The position numbers and the translations under genes were made by a program. Shown piece after piece: positions 19,715 to 28,484 of a DNA stretch of 64,000 nt. The notes below the pieces were generated by a model. It saw nothing but the letters and a program-made list of their open reading frames with translations. It did no database searches and was not told the DNA's origin. The DNA comes from Methanocella_A sp963769045 (GTDB lineage: Archaea > Halobacteriota > Methanocellia > Methanocellales > Methanocellaceae). The stretch's first letter is position 1, and the number at the start of each line of letters is the position of its first letter. The DNA is taken from positions 124,001-188,000 of the forward strand of contig CAVYKK010000019.1 of the NCBI GenBank assembly GCA_963769045.1, given 5' to 3'.

Positions 19715-20518
19715 ATGTCCTTAAAAATCTTAAAGCAGACGCTGCTGGACCGGTGGAAGAGCATCGGCCTGGTGACCGGCCTGTTCTTCGTGTTCATGGC
19801 GTACTACACGACCGTGTACCCGTCGACGGTAGCGCTGAACATGAGCGAAAGCCTCGGCGACATCCTGAACAGCCCGGCCATCAAGCTGCTGCTGGGCAAC
19901 CTGCAGGTCGACAACTCGTTCGAGAGCTACCTGTCGATCAAGGGCCTGGTGTTCATCAGCTGGATAGCGACAGGTTTCATGGCTTGGCTGGCCGCCTCGT
20001 GCCTCTCGGGCGAGATCGACCACAAGACCATCGACCTGCTGCTGGCCCAGCCCGTGAGGCGCGGGCGCCTCGTCCTCGCGCGCTACGCCGCGCTGGCCCT
20101 GACATCCGTCGTAATCATAACGGCGGCGCTGGCAGGTACGATCGTATCGGTCAAGGCGTTGAACATCGAGACGAATATCCTGTGGCTGACGTGTGCTATG
20201 GGCTACATGGCCGTGCTGACCATGGCGTTCGGGGCGATCGCCCTCTTCGTCTCGGCCAGCCTGAGCGACAACCGGAAAGCAGCACTGATCTCGCTGGGCA
20301 TAATGATCGTCATGTACTTCATGGAAACGATCGGATCGGTAGTCGACCTGCTGGGCGGGATACGCTATCTGTCGATCTACCACTACGCCCGGTACAACGA
20401 GGTACTGATGACCCACGACGCGAGCCTGATCGACCTGGCCGTATTGCTGGCCATCAGCGTTGTGTTCGTGGCCATGGCCGTTTACGTGTTCCGGCGTAGG
20501 GACATTAACGTAGCTTGA
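19715..20518 (+). CDS. ABC-2 family permease, copy 3
   Basis: 267 residues from ATG 19715. The motif GAGGTGAG just upstream is a strong ribosome binding site and favours this over the in-frame GTG at 19706. Six membrane segments, ASCLSGEIDHKTIDLLLAQPVRR and the tail FRRRDINVA. It is closest to copy 2, so it arose by a further tandem duplication and may form the second half of a heterodimer. Confidence 0.92.
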   Translation: MSLKILKQTLLDRWKSIGLVTGLFFVFMAYYTTVYPSTVALNMSESLGDILNSPAIKLLLGNLQVDNSFESYLSIKGLVFISWIATGFMAWLAASCLSGEIDHKTIDLLLAQPVRRGRLVLARYAALALTSVVIITAALAGTIVSVKALNIETNILWLTCAMGYMAVLTMAFGAIALFVSASLSDNRKAALISLGIMIVMYFMETIGSVVDLLGGIRYLSIYHYARYNEVLMTHDASLIDLAVLLAISVVFVAMAVYVFRRRDINVA

Positions 20519-20535
20519 CTTGCCTTGTAAGCCGT

Positions 20536-20571
20536 GGCCTGTTAAACAGGCCATTGTTTTTTTCTTTTTTT
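20536..20571 (+). terminator. Intrinsic-type terminator of the ABC operon
   Basis: The perfect hairpin GGCCTGTTAAACAGGCC (20536-20552) is followed by a T-rich tract with runs of seven and six T. Confidence 0.75.
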
Positions 20572-20651
20572 AGAAAATTACTTTCATGATGCCCATGCGG
20601 AAACCATATAGTATTATAGCTAATATTGTCATTTCCGAGTGAGAACAGAAT

Positions 20652-22739
20652 ATGGCCGCAAGCGTCATCTCCAGCACCACGAAGTGGAAAGAGTTCCTGA
20701 CCCGGTACTACAAGAACCAGATCGGGCAGCTTGCCGTTTCCGAGACGAAAAACAAGGCGCTCGTCATCGAGTTCCCGCAGGTGAACCGGTTCGACGTCCG
20801 GCTGGCTGAGGAGCTGATCGCGAACCCGGACCTGGTGCTCGCCCACGCGGTAGAAGCACTGTCCATGGTGGACCTGCCGGTCAAGAAGGAGATATCCGCC
20901 CGGATTCGCGTGGCGAAAATGCCCAAGAAGACGCAGGTACGCGACCTGCGGAGCATCGACGTCAACCGGTTCCTGTCCATCGAGGGAACCATCCGCAAGA
21001 TCACCGACGTGAGGCCGCGCATCATCGAGGCGGCATTTGAGTGCGCCCGGTGTAAGAACATTACGATCATCCCGCAGGAGGGCGGCGGCAAGTTCATCGA
21101 GCCGACGTACTGCTCCTGCAACGAGGAAAAGAAGGGCGTGTTCCGGCTCCTCTACCGGGAGTCGCGGTTCGAGGACTACCAGCGGATCAAGATACAGGAA
21201 TCTCCCGACGAGCTGAAGGGGGGCGAGCAGCCCCAGACGCTCGATATTAACGTCAGCGACGACCTGGCCGGCCAGGTCACCCCGGGCGAGCACATCACCG
21301 TCACCGGGATTTTACGGTCGGCGCAGAAGATCAACAAGGACGGCAAGACCGCCTATTTTGACATTTACATGGACGGCAACTCCATCGAGCTGGAGGAGCA
21401 GGAGTACGACGAGGTCGAGATCAGCCCGGAGGACGAGGAAGAGATCGTCCGGCTGTCGAAAGACAAGCGGGTTTACGACAAGATCTGCGGCTCCATCGCG
21501 CCGTCAATTTACGGTTACGAAGAGGTCAAGGAAGCGATTGCGCATCAACTGTTCAGCGGTGTAGTCAAATCGCTGCCCGATGGCACCCGCATCCGCGGCG
21601 ACATCCACGTGCTGCTGGTCGGTGACCCGGGTATCGCCAAGTCGCAGATCCTGCGCTACGTGGTCAAGCTGGCGCCGAGAGGCGTCTACGCCTCGGGCAA
21701 GAGCGCGTCATCAGCCGGCCTGACTGCCGCGGCTGTCAAGGACGAGTTCGACGGCCAGTGGACGCTGGAGGCGGGCGCGCTGGTACTGGCCGATAAGGGC
21801 GTCGCCTGCATCGACGAAATGGACAAGATGAAGAACGAAGATCGCTCCTCGCTGCACGAAGGCATGGAAAGCCAGACCATCAGCGTGGCCAAGGCCGGCA
21901 TCCTGGCGACGCTGAAGTGCCGGTGCTCTATCCTGGGCGCGGCTAACCCGAAGCTCGGCCGCTTCGACCCTTACGAGAATATCCCGGAGCAAATCAACAT
22001 GCCCCCGTCGCTCATGTCCCGTTTCGACCTGATCTTCATCCTGCAGGACAAGCCGGAAGAGCGCAGGGACGCTAACATCGCAGGCCACATCCTGAAATCT
22101 CACTTTGCCGGCGAGCTCAACGAGCACCGCAAGAACATCGCCTCCAGCCACGTGACCGAACAATCGGTCCGGGACGCCATGAAGGTGATCCAGCCCGAGG
22201 TCGACCCGAAGATGCTCCGCAAGTACATCGCCTACGCGAAGCGCAAGATCTTCCCGATCATGTCAGAAGATGCCCGGGAACAGATCATCAACTTTTACCT
22301 CAGCCTGCGTAAGCAAAGCGAAGGGGACAACGCTTCGATCGCGATCACTGCCCGACAGCTCGAAGGCCTGGTGCGCATTTCCGAGGCCAGTGCGCGGATG
22401 CGCCTCTGCGACAGGGTCACGCTGGACGACGTGGAGCGGACCATCCGCATCGTGACGACGAGCCTGAAGCAGGTGGGCATGGACCAGGAGACCGGCAAGC
22501 TGGACATCGACAAGCTCACGGTCGGCGTGGCGAAGTCCCAGCGCGACCGCATCAAGTCGCTGAAGCACATTATCGAGGACCTCGCCAAGGAGTATGACGG
22601 ACCTGTGCCCATCGATGCGATCATAGACAAAGCGACGGAAGGCGGCCTGACAAAAGATAAAGTAGAAAAAGAGCTAAAGAAACTTAAGGAGATAGGCGAA
22701 ATATTCGAGCCGAAGTCGGGCCACGTGAACCTGTCGTGA
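20652..22739 (+). CDS. mcm: Replicative helicase MCM
   Basis: 695 residues, the standard length of archaeal MCM, which unwinds DNA at the fork as a hexamer. The N-terminal domain carries a zinc site (CARC, then CSC about 30 residues on). The AAA+ domain has Walker A GDPGIAKSQ, Walker B CIDEMDKM, sensor 1 GAANPKLG and the arginine finger MSRFDLIF. The C-terminus is a winged helix. aIF2-beta follows 13 bases after its stop, an arrangement common in euryarchaea. Confidence 0.98.
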   Translation: MAASVISSTTKWKEFLTRYYKNQIGQLAVSETKNKALVIEFPQVNRFDVRLAEELIANPDLVLAHAVEALSMVDLPVKKEISARIRVAKMPKKTQVRDLRSIDVNRFLSIEGTIRKITDVRPRIIEAAFECARCKNITIIPQEGGGKFIEPTYCSCNEEKKGVFRLLYRESRFEDYQRIKIQESPDELKGGEQPQTLDINVSDDLAGQVTPGEHITVTGILRSAQKINKDGKTAYFDIYMDGNSIELEEQEYDEVEISPEDEEEIVRLSKDKRVYDKICGSIAPSIYGYEEVKEAIAHQLFSGVVKSLPDGTRIRGDIHVLLVGDPGIAKSQILRYVVKLAPRGVYASGKSASSAGLTAAAVKDEFDGQWTLEAGALVLADKGVACIDEMDKMKNEDRSSLHEGMESQTISVAKAGILATLKCRCSILGAANPKLGRFDPYENIPEQINMPPSLMSRFDLIFILQDKPEERRDANIAGHILKSHFAGELNEHRKNIASSHVTEQSVRDAMKVIQPEVDPKMLRKYIAYAKRKIFPIMSEDAREQIINFYLSLRKQSEGDNASIAITARQLEGLVRISEASARMRLCDRVTLDDVERTIRIVTTSLKQVGMDQETGKLDIDKLTVGVAKSQRDRIKSLKHIIEDLAKEYDGPVPIDAIIDKATEGGLTKDKVEKELKKLKEIGEIFEPKSGHVNLS

Positions 22740-22752
22740 CGGGGATGACCAT

Positions 22753-23157
22753 ATGGACTATGATGACCTGCTTAACCGTGGCAAATCGGAGCTGCCGGAG
22801 AATGTTGAGAGTCATAACCGCTTCGAGGTCCCGGCTGCGAAGGTCACTCGCGAAGGGAAGAAGACTATCGTGGCGAACTTCGGGGACATCTGCAGCAAGC
22901 TCAACAGGGACCCCGATGCCGTGGCCAAATACCTGATGCGCGAGCTGGGCACCGCAGGCAGCCGTCATGATAGCCGGATATCGCTGAACGGCACGTTCTC
23001 CGAGAATGACATTAACGCGATCATCAAGAAGTACGTGGAGAGCTTCGTCATGTGCAGGGAATGCCACCTGCCGGATACCCGGCTCCAGAAAGAAGGACGC
23101 CGTGCGTTCATCCGGTGCGAGGCCTGCGGAGCGAAGTACGAGACCAGAGTGACATGA
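22753..23157 (+). CDS. Translation initiation factor aIF2, beta subunit
   Basis: 134 residues. aIF2 delivers initiator tRNA to the small ribosomal subunit. The core RFEVPAAKVTREGKKTIVANFGDIC and the C-terminal zinc ribbon CREC ... CEAC are intact. It lies between mcm and a DUF424 gene in one transcription unit. Confidence 0.97.
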   Translation: MDYDDLLNRGKSELPENVESHNRFEVPAAKVTREGKKTIVANFGDICSKLNRDPDAVAKYLMRELGTAGSRHDSRISLNGTFSENDINAIIKKYVESFVMCRECHLPDTRLQKEGRRAFIRCEACGAKYETRVT

Positions 23158-23174
23158 TCTGAGGGGTGACAGGG

Positions 23175-23465
23175 TTGTATCTGAAGGTTTACAAGGTCGA
23201 CAACGAAGTGCTGGTAGCCGTTTGCGACGAGAAGTACATCGGGAAGGAGTTCTCCGACGGCAACGCGCAGCTGAAGGTGTCGGAAAAATTCTATGGCAAC
23301 ACCCCGGCAACGTGCCACGAAGTGGCTGCCGCGCTGCAGGAAGCGACTATCGCCAACCTGGTGGGCGAGGAGAGCGTGGCCTGTGCCATTGGCGCCGGCG
23401 TCATCGAGGCGGCCCACGTCATATTCATTGCCAACGTGCCCCATGCGCAAATGATCAGCATGTAG
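23175..23465 (+). CDS. DUF424 family protein
   Basis: 96 residues from TTG 23175, chosen because GAGGGGTGA ends five bases before it; GTG 23166 lies inside that binding site. The start reads MYLKVYKVDNEVLVAVCDE. DUF424 is a small archaeal family commonly linked to aIF2-beta, as here; its function is unestablished, and a translation role is inferred from context only. Confidence 0.85.
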   Translation: MYLKVYKVDNEVLVAVCDEKYIGKEFSDGNAQLKVSEKFYGNTPATCHEVAAALQEATIANLVGEESVACAIGAGVIEAAHVIFIANVPHAQMISM

Positions 23466-23636
23466 CCAGCCGTATGCGGTGCATCCGGGCGCTCGAAATA
23501 CATAAACTTAAATATATAAAATTACCATACAAAGTTATAAGGGCTGATCATGCAAACGGTTGAGGCCCTGACACAAAAATACTAAAAGATATATATAAAG
23601 AAGAAGATTATATATTATAGCAGCGGAAAATGCTAT

Positions 23637-23683
23637 TATCGCGGGAGTTTTACTCCCGGGATTCGGGAGTCCCTCTCCCGGCT
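23637..23683 (+). promoter_or_regulatory. Overlapping GGGAG/CTCCC hairpins before the Lrp-type gene
   Basis: GGGAGTTTTACTCCC (23643-23657) is followed at once by GGGATTCGGGAGTCCC and GGGAGTCCCTCTCCC, so the blocks can pair in mutually exclusive ways. A TATA-like stretch (GATATATATAAAG, about 23588) lies upstream. It could be an operator for the regulator itself or a structured leader. Confidence 0.45.
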
Positions 23684-23703
23684 TTACAGGCGGTGCGCAA
23701 AAC

Positions 23704-24282
23704 ATGGAAATCGACAAACTGAACAAGCGGATATTGCAGTTGCTACAGCGTGACGGCAGGATCACCTATAAAGACATCACCAAGGAAATGGACCGCGCGG
23801 AGTCCACGGTGCGCGAACGGATCAGCTTCATGGAAGAGCAGGGCATCATCGAGGGCTACACCGCCATCATCAACAAGCCCCGTGTAGGCCTTAACTGTAG
23901 TGCCATCGTCTACTCCCGGGTGCAGCCGACCCAGTTCGACGAAGTGGCGAACAAGCTGAAGCTGGTCAACGGCGTGCTCCAGATCTACCACACCAGCGGC
24001 GATAAGAACATGTCGTTCTTCATCACGGCCAGCGACTACGACGAGCTGAACCGGATCATAAAGATGAAGATCACCCCGCTGGGAGTCGATGACATGGACA
24101 TCTCCATTATCATGAAGGCCGTGCGGGAGATCGCCGAAGTCAACATCCTGAGCGTCGACGAGAAAGAGGCCCTCGAGGCATCCCGGAAGAAGAAGGAGAT
24201 GGCCCCGTCGCCTTCGCAACTCAAGAGCAGCGGCATGAAGCTGGGCGAAGCGCTCAAGGTCGGCATCGGCAACTTCAAGTAA
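23704..24282 (+). CDS. Lrp/AsnC family transcriptional regulator
   Basis: 192 residues. The N-terminal helix-turn-helix (LNKRILQLLQRDGRITYKDI and AESTVRERISFMEEQGII) is followed by the RAM/ligand domain (about 65-145). A C-terminal extension of about 45 residues, rich in Lys and Ser, is longer than usual. The gene stands alone behind a structured leader, consistent with autoregulation. The effector (an amino acid in the family) cannot be read. Confidence 0.93.
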   Translation: MEIDKLNKRILQLLQRDGRITYKDITKEMDRAESTVRERISFMEEQGIIEGYTAIINKPRVGLNCSAIVYSRVQPTQFDEVANKLKLVNGVLQIYHTSGDKNMSFFITASDYDELNRIIKMKITPLGVDDMDISIIMKAVREIAEVNILSVDEKEALEASRKKKEMAPSPSQLKSSGMKLGEALKVGIGNFK

Positions 24283-24480
24283 TACCGCCCGGAATCTCTT
24301 CTTTTTATTTTACATTATCCGATAGCTCTGGCTATCTGTCAGGGATAGAAAAATGATCATAGGGCAAGCGCGCCTGCTTTGGTATGTCGGATGCTAGCAG
24401 CTCATTATTGGCTTTTCGGCTTATAGCCGTTATCTGGAGATCGTAGAACTAAAGTCGTATCCTTTGAGCTTTTATTCACT

Positions 24481-24646
24481 GAGCCGGCACCCAGACACAA
24501 AGGCCACGAAGGCCACAATGGCCACAACGTACATTTAAAAAGGTTATGGAAGCCCCGTTATCAAAAGGACTTCGTGGCCATTGTGGCCATTGTGGCCATT
24601 GTGTCTGGGTGCCGGCTCTGTGTATACAACATTTCACAAATGATTA
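24481..24646. repeat. Hairpin element, type A, best-preserved copy
   Basis: A perfect 18-bp outer stem joins 24481-24498 (starting GAGCCGGCACCC) with 24601-24618. It is followed inwards by three 9-nt GGCCACAAN units on the left and matching units on the right (24 of 27 pair). The core holds GGGGCTTCC read on the minus strand. The edge GTGTATACAACATTTC (24619-24636) is the inverse of the left edge at 50.3 kb, so this copy is in the opposite orientation. It occupies the convergent gap 24283-24643. Confidence 0.9.
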
Positions 24647-25384
24647 TAGATCAATGATCATACCGTCGTAGCCTAGCGGGTAGGTCTTGATCGCCTCGTC
24701 GTGGGGCGGGTATATGTGGCTAAGGTGTACCAGCATGGTCCGTTTTGCATTCACCCGTTCCGCGAGCTTCATGGCATCTGCCGCGTTCATGTGCTTGGGT
24801 ATATTGATGTGCGGGGGCACGATCGCGTCGGCGATGAGCAGGTCGGCATCTTGCATCAGCGCCAGGCTCTCGGCAGGGATGTCCAGGTTCGTGTCGCCGG
24901 TGAAGACAGCCTTTTTACCACGGTGCCTGACGACCATGCCCGTCGCCATCTCGAGGTCCGGGTGGGTGACCCGGAACAGCGTGAACTCCAGCTCGCCGAT
25001 TATGAATGGCTTATGCAGTGCCTGATCGTGACGCTGGCAGCTCATGAAGTTGAACTCGCCCAGCACGTAGTCCAGGACACTCTTTTCCCCGTACACCGGC
25101 ATGTCGCTCCTGACGCGCCAGAAGTCGCCGAAGCCCCCGGTGTGGTCGCGGTGATAGTGTGACCAGACGATGGCATCGAACCGCGTGACTTCGTGTTTTA
25201 AAAGTTGCGACCGCAGGTCCGGCCCCGTTTCCACCAGCACGTTCACGGTGCCATCGCTGAAGAGGAAGCATGGCCTGTAGCGATAGCTGCGGCCGCCTTT
25301 CTTCGCGTCCATGCAGGCCGGGCAGGAGCAACCGATCTTGGGCGTGCCTACTGCGTCGCCGGTGCCAAGGAACGTGATACGCAT
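24644..25384 (-). CDS. MBL-fold phosphodiesterase-like hydrolase (PhnP-like)
   Basis: 246 residues. The metal site motif SHYHRDHTGG, the later GDTN and HLSH, and an N-terminal Cys-containing segment GCSCPACMDAKKGG are seen. The latter is typical of PhnP/PqqB-like proteins, in which it holds a structural zinc. PhnP hydrolyses cyclic ribose phosphates; the actual substrate here is not known. No phosphonate genes lie nearby. Confidence 0.85.
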   Translation of the reverse strand: MRITFLGTGDAVGTPKIGCSCPACMDAKKGGRSYRYRPCFLFSDGTVNVLVETGPDLRSQLLKHEVTRFDAIVWSHYHRDHTGGFGDFWRVRSDMPVYGEKSVLDYVLGEFNFMSCQRHDQALHKPFIIGELEFTLFRVTHPDLEMATGMVVRHRGKKAVFTGDTNLDIPAESLALMQDADLLIADAIVPPHINIPKHMNAADAMKLAERVNAKRTMLVHLSHIYPPHDEAIKTYPLGYDGMIIDL

Positions 25385-25446
25385 GGCTATGCCATAGATG
25401 GCTGGACAAATGAATTTTTCGGGTACGGGTGGTATCAGCTACACCA

Positions 25447-25815
25447 TTATCCCGGCATGTGAGGCTGTCGCTTCTTGAGGAATACGTTATAGAACCCCAG
25501 TGCGGCCATTAAGCCAGCCGTGACGACCAGTGAGAGCATAAATGCCTTCGGGCCATAGCCGTCCTCGACAATTGCCCAGATGATCCCCATTATCACCAGC
25601 AGCGATATCCCCAGTACCACGAGCTGGCCCTGATATCGTTTGTTGAGCCAGCCTGCGGAAACACATATGATAAAACCCGCGAAGAGCAGCATGATAATGC
25701 CCGGGATAAAATCTCCCGTAACTACCTTTATTCCGCCTGCGATCAGCGGGATGAGAATCCCGCTGATAATGGCGAGAGTGAGTAATATTGCCAGGGAGCT
25801 TCTGGGGATCGTCAT
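25447..25815 (-). CDS. Four-helix membrane protein, unknown
   Basis: 122 residues from MTIPRSSLAIL; an in-frame ATG at 25875 would add a polar extension of 20 residues. Four hydrophobic segments (about 8-27, 34-54, 64-82, 92-114) and a basic C-terminus. No family recognised. It follows the region upstream of the MBL gene on the same strand. Confidence 0.6.
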   Translation of the reverse strand: MTIPRSSLAILLTLAIISGILIPLIAGGIKVVTGDFIPGIIMLLFAGFIICVSAGWLNKRYQGQLVVLGISLLVIMGIIWAIVEDGYGPKAFMLSLVVTAGLMAALGFYNVFLKKRQPHMPG

Positions 25816-26080
25816 CTTCGAGCCATCCCTGCCCGGGCCTGAAGCGGTCCCGTTGCGCTGATGTCTTCCCACCATATAGAAGCCTGCCAGTTGATCTCTG
25901 TCAGACAGTAATTAAAAGGTGTTTCAAAAAATGAACGAATACGCCCTGGCGGCCTCCAAACCCGATGCAGGTATTACGCGGGAGCTCTTGCCCGCCCTGG
26001 CGTTTTGCGCGCGCGAGCGGCCGCCTGCCCGGAAACATGCATGACCTAATCAATAATTATGAAAATGAAGAGCGGGCAGG

Positions 26081-27367
26081 TTACGAGCTCTGCCCGTCGT
26101 TGAGCTTGAGGTTGATGCGCTCTTCGAACTGCCCGACTGCGCGGACCATATCATCCTGCGTGAGCTTGGTCCGGTCTTCGGTGAGCGCGTTCAGCACGGC
26201 CTCACGGACGACCAGCCGCAGGTCCGAGCCTGAGTAGTTCTCGGTCATGGACGCGAGCTGCTTCGTGTCGAACTTGCCCTCGATGGGCTCAAGGACCATC
26301 TTGAAGATCTTCTCGCGCATATCCGTATCAGGCAGCGGGAACATGACGATCTCGTCGAACCGTCTCCAGGCGGCGTTATCCAGCAGCTTCGGGTGGTTTG
26401 TCGCGCCGATCAGCAGGACGCCGTCGTTCACGAGGCTGATGTCGTCGATACACTTGAGCAGCGTGTTCACGGCCCGCTTCAGGGCGGCATGCTCGTCGGA
26501 CGTCCTTGTCTTGGCGACGAAGTCGAACTCATCGATGAACAGGATGCACGGGCTCATTTTCTTGGCCAGCTCGAACACCTTGTCGATGTTCTTGGACGTC
26601 TCGCCCAGGTACTGCGACGTGATCATCGACAGCTTTACCTCGAGGAACGGCAGCCCGAGCCGTGCCGACATCGCACGGGCAGTCGAAGTCTTGCCGGTTC
26701 CCGGGGGGCCTACGAACAACAGCTTGCCGATCTCGCGGAGGCCGATCTTCCGCAGGTAGTCCCGGTACTCGATGGCCTTGACGATCTTCTCGACCTCGGC
26801 TTCCTGCTCCGGCGTCAGGACGATGTCGTCCATCTTCTGGCCTACCTCGTCCGGGGAGACCATGTGGACGAGCTTGAGCATGTCGACGCCTTCGTCACCC
26901 TCTTCCTCGACCTTTTTACTTAAGCCGTCCATCCAGGCACGGTCCGACTCCTTGGTCGGGTTGCGGGCGCGCACCTCCTTGTAATCTACGTCGATGGTAC
27001 CGTAGTTCTGGTAATAATAGGCAAGCACAGGGTTTGCGTGAATACGGTCGTTCACTTCTTTCCTGGCGAACCACTTGGTGCCCAGGTCCAGGACAGTCAG
27101 CGTGTAGATCGAGCCGAACTCGTCGAAGTTCACGAAAGGCAGCGACGACATGATCGAGCTGGCGTCTTCGAGGCCGTAAATCGCCTTGATGTCAGAGTCC
27201 ACTACCTTAATGGGCCGGTTGACCGTCTTCGCCTTGGCGTCCCAGTATTGCTTCCGGATCTTTGGCGGAAGATCGTCCTCCGTCAGCATGCTGGAGTTGT
27301 TATAAATCTCTGCCGTCAATAAAAGCTCAAGCACGTCGAGCAATGCTGTGTCGTTCACGTTTGCCAT
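26081..27367 (-). CDS. Orphan AAA ATPase
   Basis: 428 residues. A unique N-terminal region (1-165) precedes one AAA module: Walker A GPPGTGKT, pore-loop region MITSQYLGE, Walker B ILFIDEFD, sensor 1 GATNHP and a single-Arg-rich finger region AAWRRFDE. The C-terminal lid has YSGSDLRLVVREAV. It is closer to classical AAA proteins (Cdc48, PAN, Vps4) than to AAA+ loaders, but lacks a second module and known N-domain. The substrate is unknown. Confidence 0.85.
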   Translation of the reverse strand: MANVNDTALLDVLELLLTAEIYNNSSMLTEDDLPPKIRKQYWDAKAKTVNRPIKVVDSDIKAIYGLEDASSIMSSLPFVNFDEFGSIYTLTVLDLGTKWFARKEVNDRIHANPVLAYYYQNYGTIDVDYKEVRARNPTKESDRAWMDGLSKKVEEEGDEGVDMLKLVHMVSPDEVGQKMDDIVLTPEQEAEVEKIVKAIEYRDYLRKIGLREIGKLLFVGPPGTGKTSTARAMSARLGLPFLEVKLSMITSQYLGETSKNIDKVFELAKKMSPCILFIDEFDFVAKTRTSDEHAALKRAVNTLLKCIDDISLVNDGVLLIGATNHPKLLDNAAWRRFDEIVMFPLPDTDMREKIFKMVLEPIEGKFDTKQLASMTENYSGSDLRLVVREAVLNALTEDRTKLTQDDMVRAVGQFEERINLKLNDGQSS

Positions 27368-27450
27368 CGTTCACCAGTCCTGTATCGTAAAATGGAATTA
27401 ATACGGGCCTACTACTTACATGTTACGGTTACAAATACATTTTCACTCTT

Positions 27451-27670
27451 TAGAGGTCACGGAGGTTTGCGAGAGGTCACAGAGCTCAGCACAGAGGACA
27501 CAGAGGCCACAGAGGACGGCACAGAGGTTTTATTAATGAAAAGGTTTCCCATCAGCCATAATTTAAAAAAAACGCCCTCTGTGAATACCTCTGTGACCTC
27601 TGTGACCTCTGTGGTGAAGCTCTGTGACCTCCCGCAAACCTCGGAGACCTCCCGCAAACCTCTAAGACCT
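27451..27670. repeat. Hairpin element, type B
   Basis: The left arm is built of ACAGAGGNC units (CACAGAGGACACAGAGGCC). The right arm is built of CCTCTGTGA units. Outer blocks GGAGGTTTGCGAGAGGTC and CCTCCCGCAAACCTC also pair. The core AAAAGGTTTCCCATCAGCC is shared with the other type B copy at 43.8 kb. The element ends at the stop codon of the prepilin peptidase gene. Confidence 0.88.
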
Positions 27671-28470
27671 CATCGCCCGAGAAGGGTGGAGACGACCTGC
27701 ATCAGGATGTCGCCGTAGAAGACGCCGGCCAGGAAGCCCAGGGTGATCGGGATGAGGAACGGCAGCTTGGGGGTCACCCAGACTTTATCCCCGATCTTGC
27801 CATCGCTCTGCCATTTCGAGAGCGTTCGGAGCATTTTATTATCTATCTCCGACCCTTTGAATCTCATGCGTTTTTCGACATGGCCGTCGATCTCCTCGTA
27901 TTGGTGCATCAGGCGCAGGTGCTTGTCTTTTAGCTGGCTGATGGCAGCCTTATACCCGGTGAACGCGCCGAGCGGGTTGGCGATCACTTCGTTGATCGGG
28001 GCGGTCAGCAGGTTATAGACGAACATGCCCAGCGGCACGATGATGGTCAGCACCACGGCGTTGCCCAGTACAGAAAGTGCGAACACAGGGGACATGACGT
28101 TGTCAGCTACCGGGAAGCTCATGCCGAATAGCTCGATGACCGGGTAGAGAGGAAACATGAGTGCGATCGCAATGAGCGACTTGGCGTCCGCGCCTCCGAA
28201 CCCACCCACCTTGAATATGATGTACACCAGCGCGTAGATGAACGCTATGCCTGCGCCCAGCCAGAGGAGAAAGCTGAGGTTGAAGTCGTTCAGCCAGAAC
28301 GCGTAGAGATCGAATAGAAGAGCGATGCCCCCCATGACATACCATAGCTTATTCGGCGCACGCCGTATCTTCCAGTCGGTCACGCAGGAGTAGCCGAGGA
28401 TGACGATGGTAACGAGTACCCTGAGTATGTCTAGCGTATTATCCCACTGGAACACGTAGGGCAGGGCCAT
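27670..28470 (-). CDS. A24-family prepilin peptidase
   Basis: 266 residues with about six membrane segments. Type IV prepilin peptidases use two aspartates: here the first in CVTDWKIRRAPNKLW and the second in GGFGGADAKSL, a GxGD variant seen in archaea. It would cut class III signal peptides of archaellin or pilins. It is the last gene of a minus-strand set after the actin-like ATPase (14-base gap), so a link to a surface or pilus-like apparatus is likely. No pilin gene is visible here. Confidence 0.88.
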   Translation of the reverse strand: MALPYVFQWDNTLDILRVLVTIVILGYSCVTDWKIRRAPNKLWYVMGGIALLFDLYAFWLNDFNLSFLLWLGAGIAFIYALVYIIFKVGGFGGADAKSLIAIALMFPLYPVIELFGMSFPVADNVMSPVFALSVLGNAVVLTIIVPLGMFVYNLLTAPINEVIANPLGAFTGYKAAISQLKDKHLRLMHQYEEIDGHVEKRMRFKGSEIDNKMLRTLSKWQSDGKIGDKVWVTPKLPFLIPITLGFLAGVFYGDILMQVVSTLLGR

Positions 28471-28484
28471 AAAAAATGGAAAGG

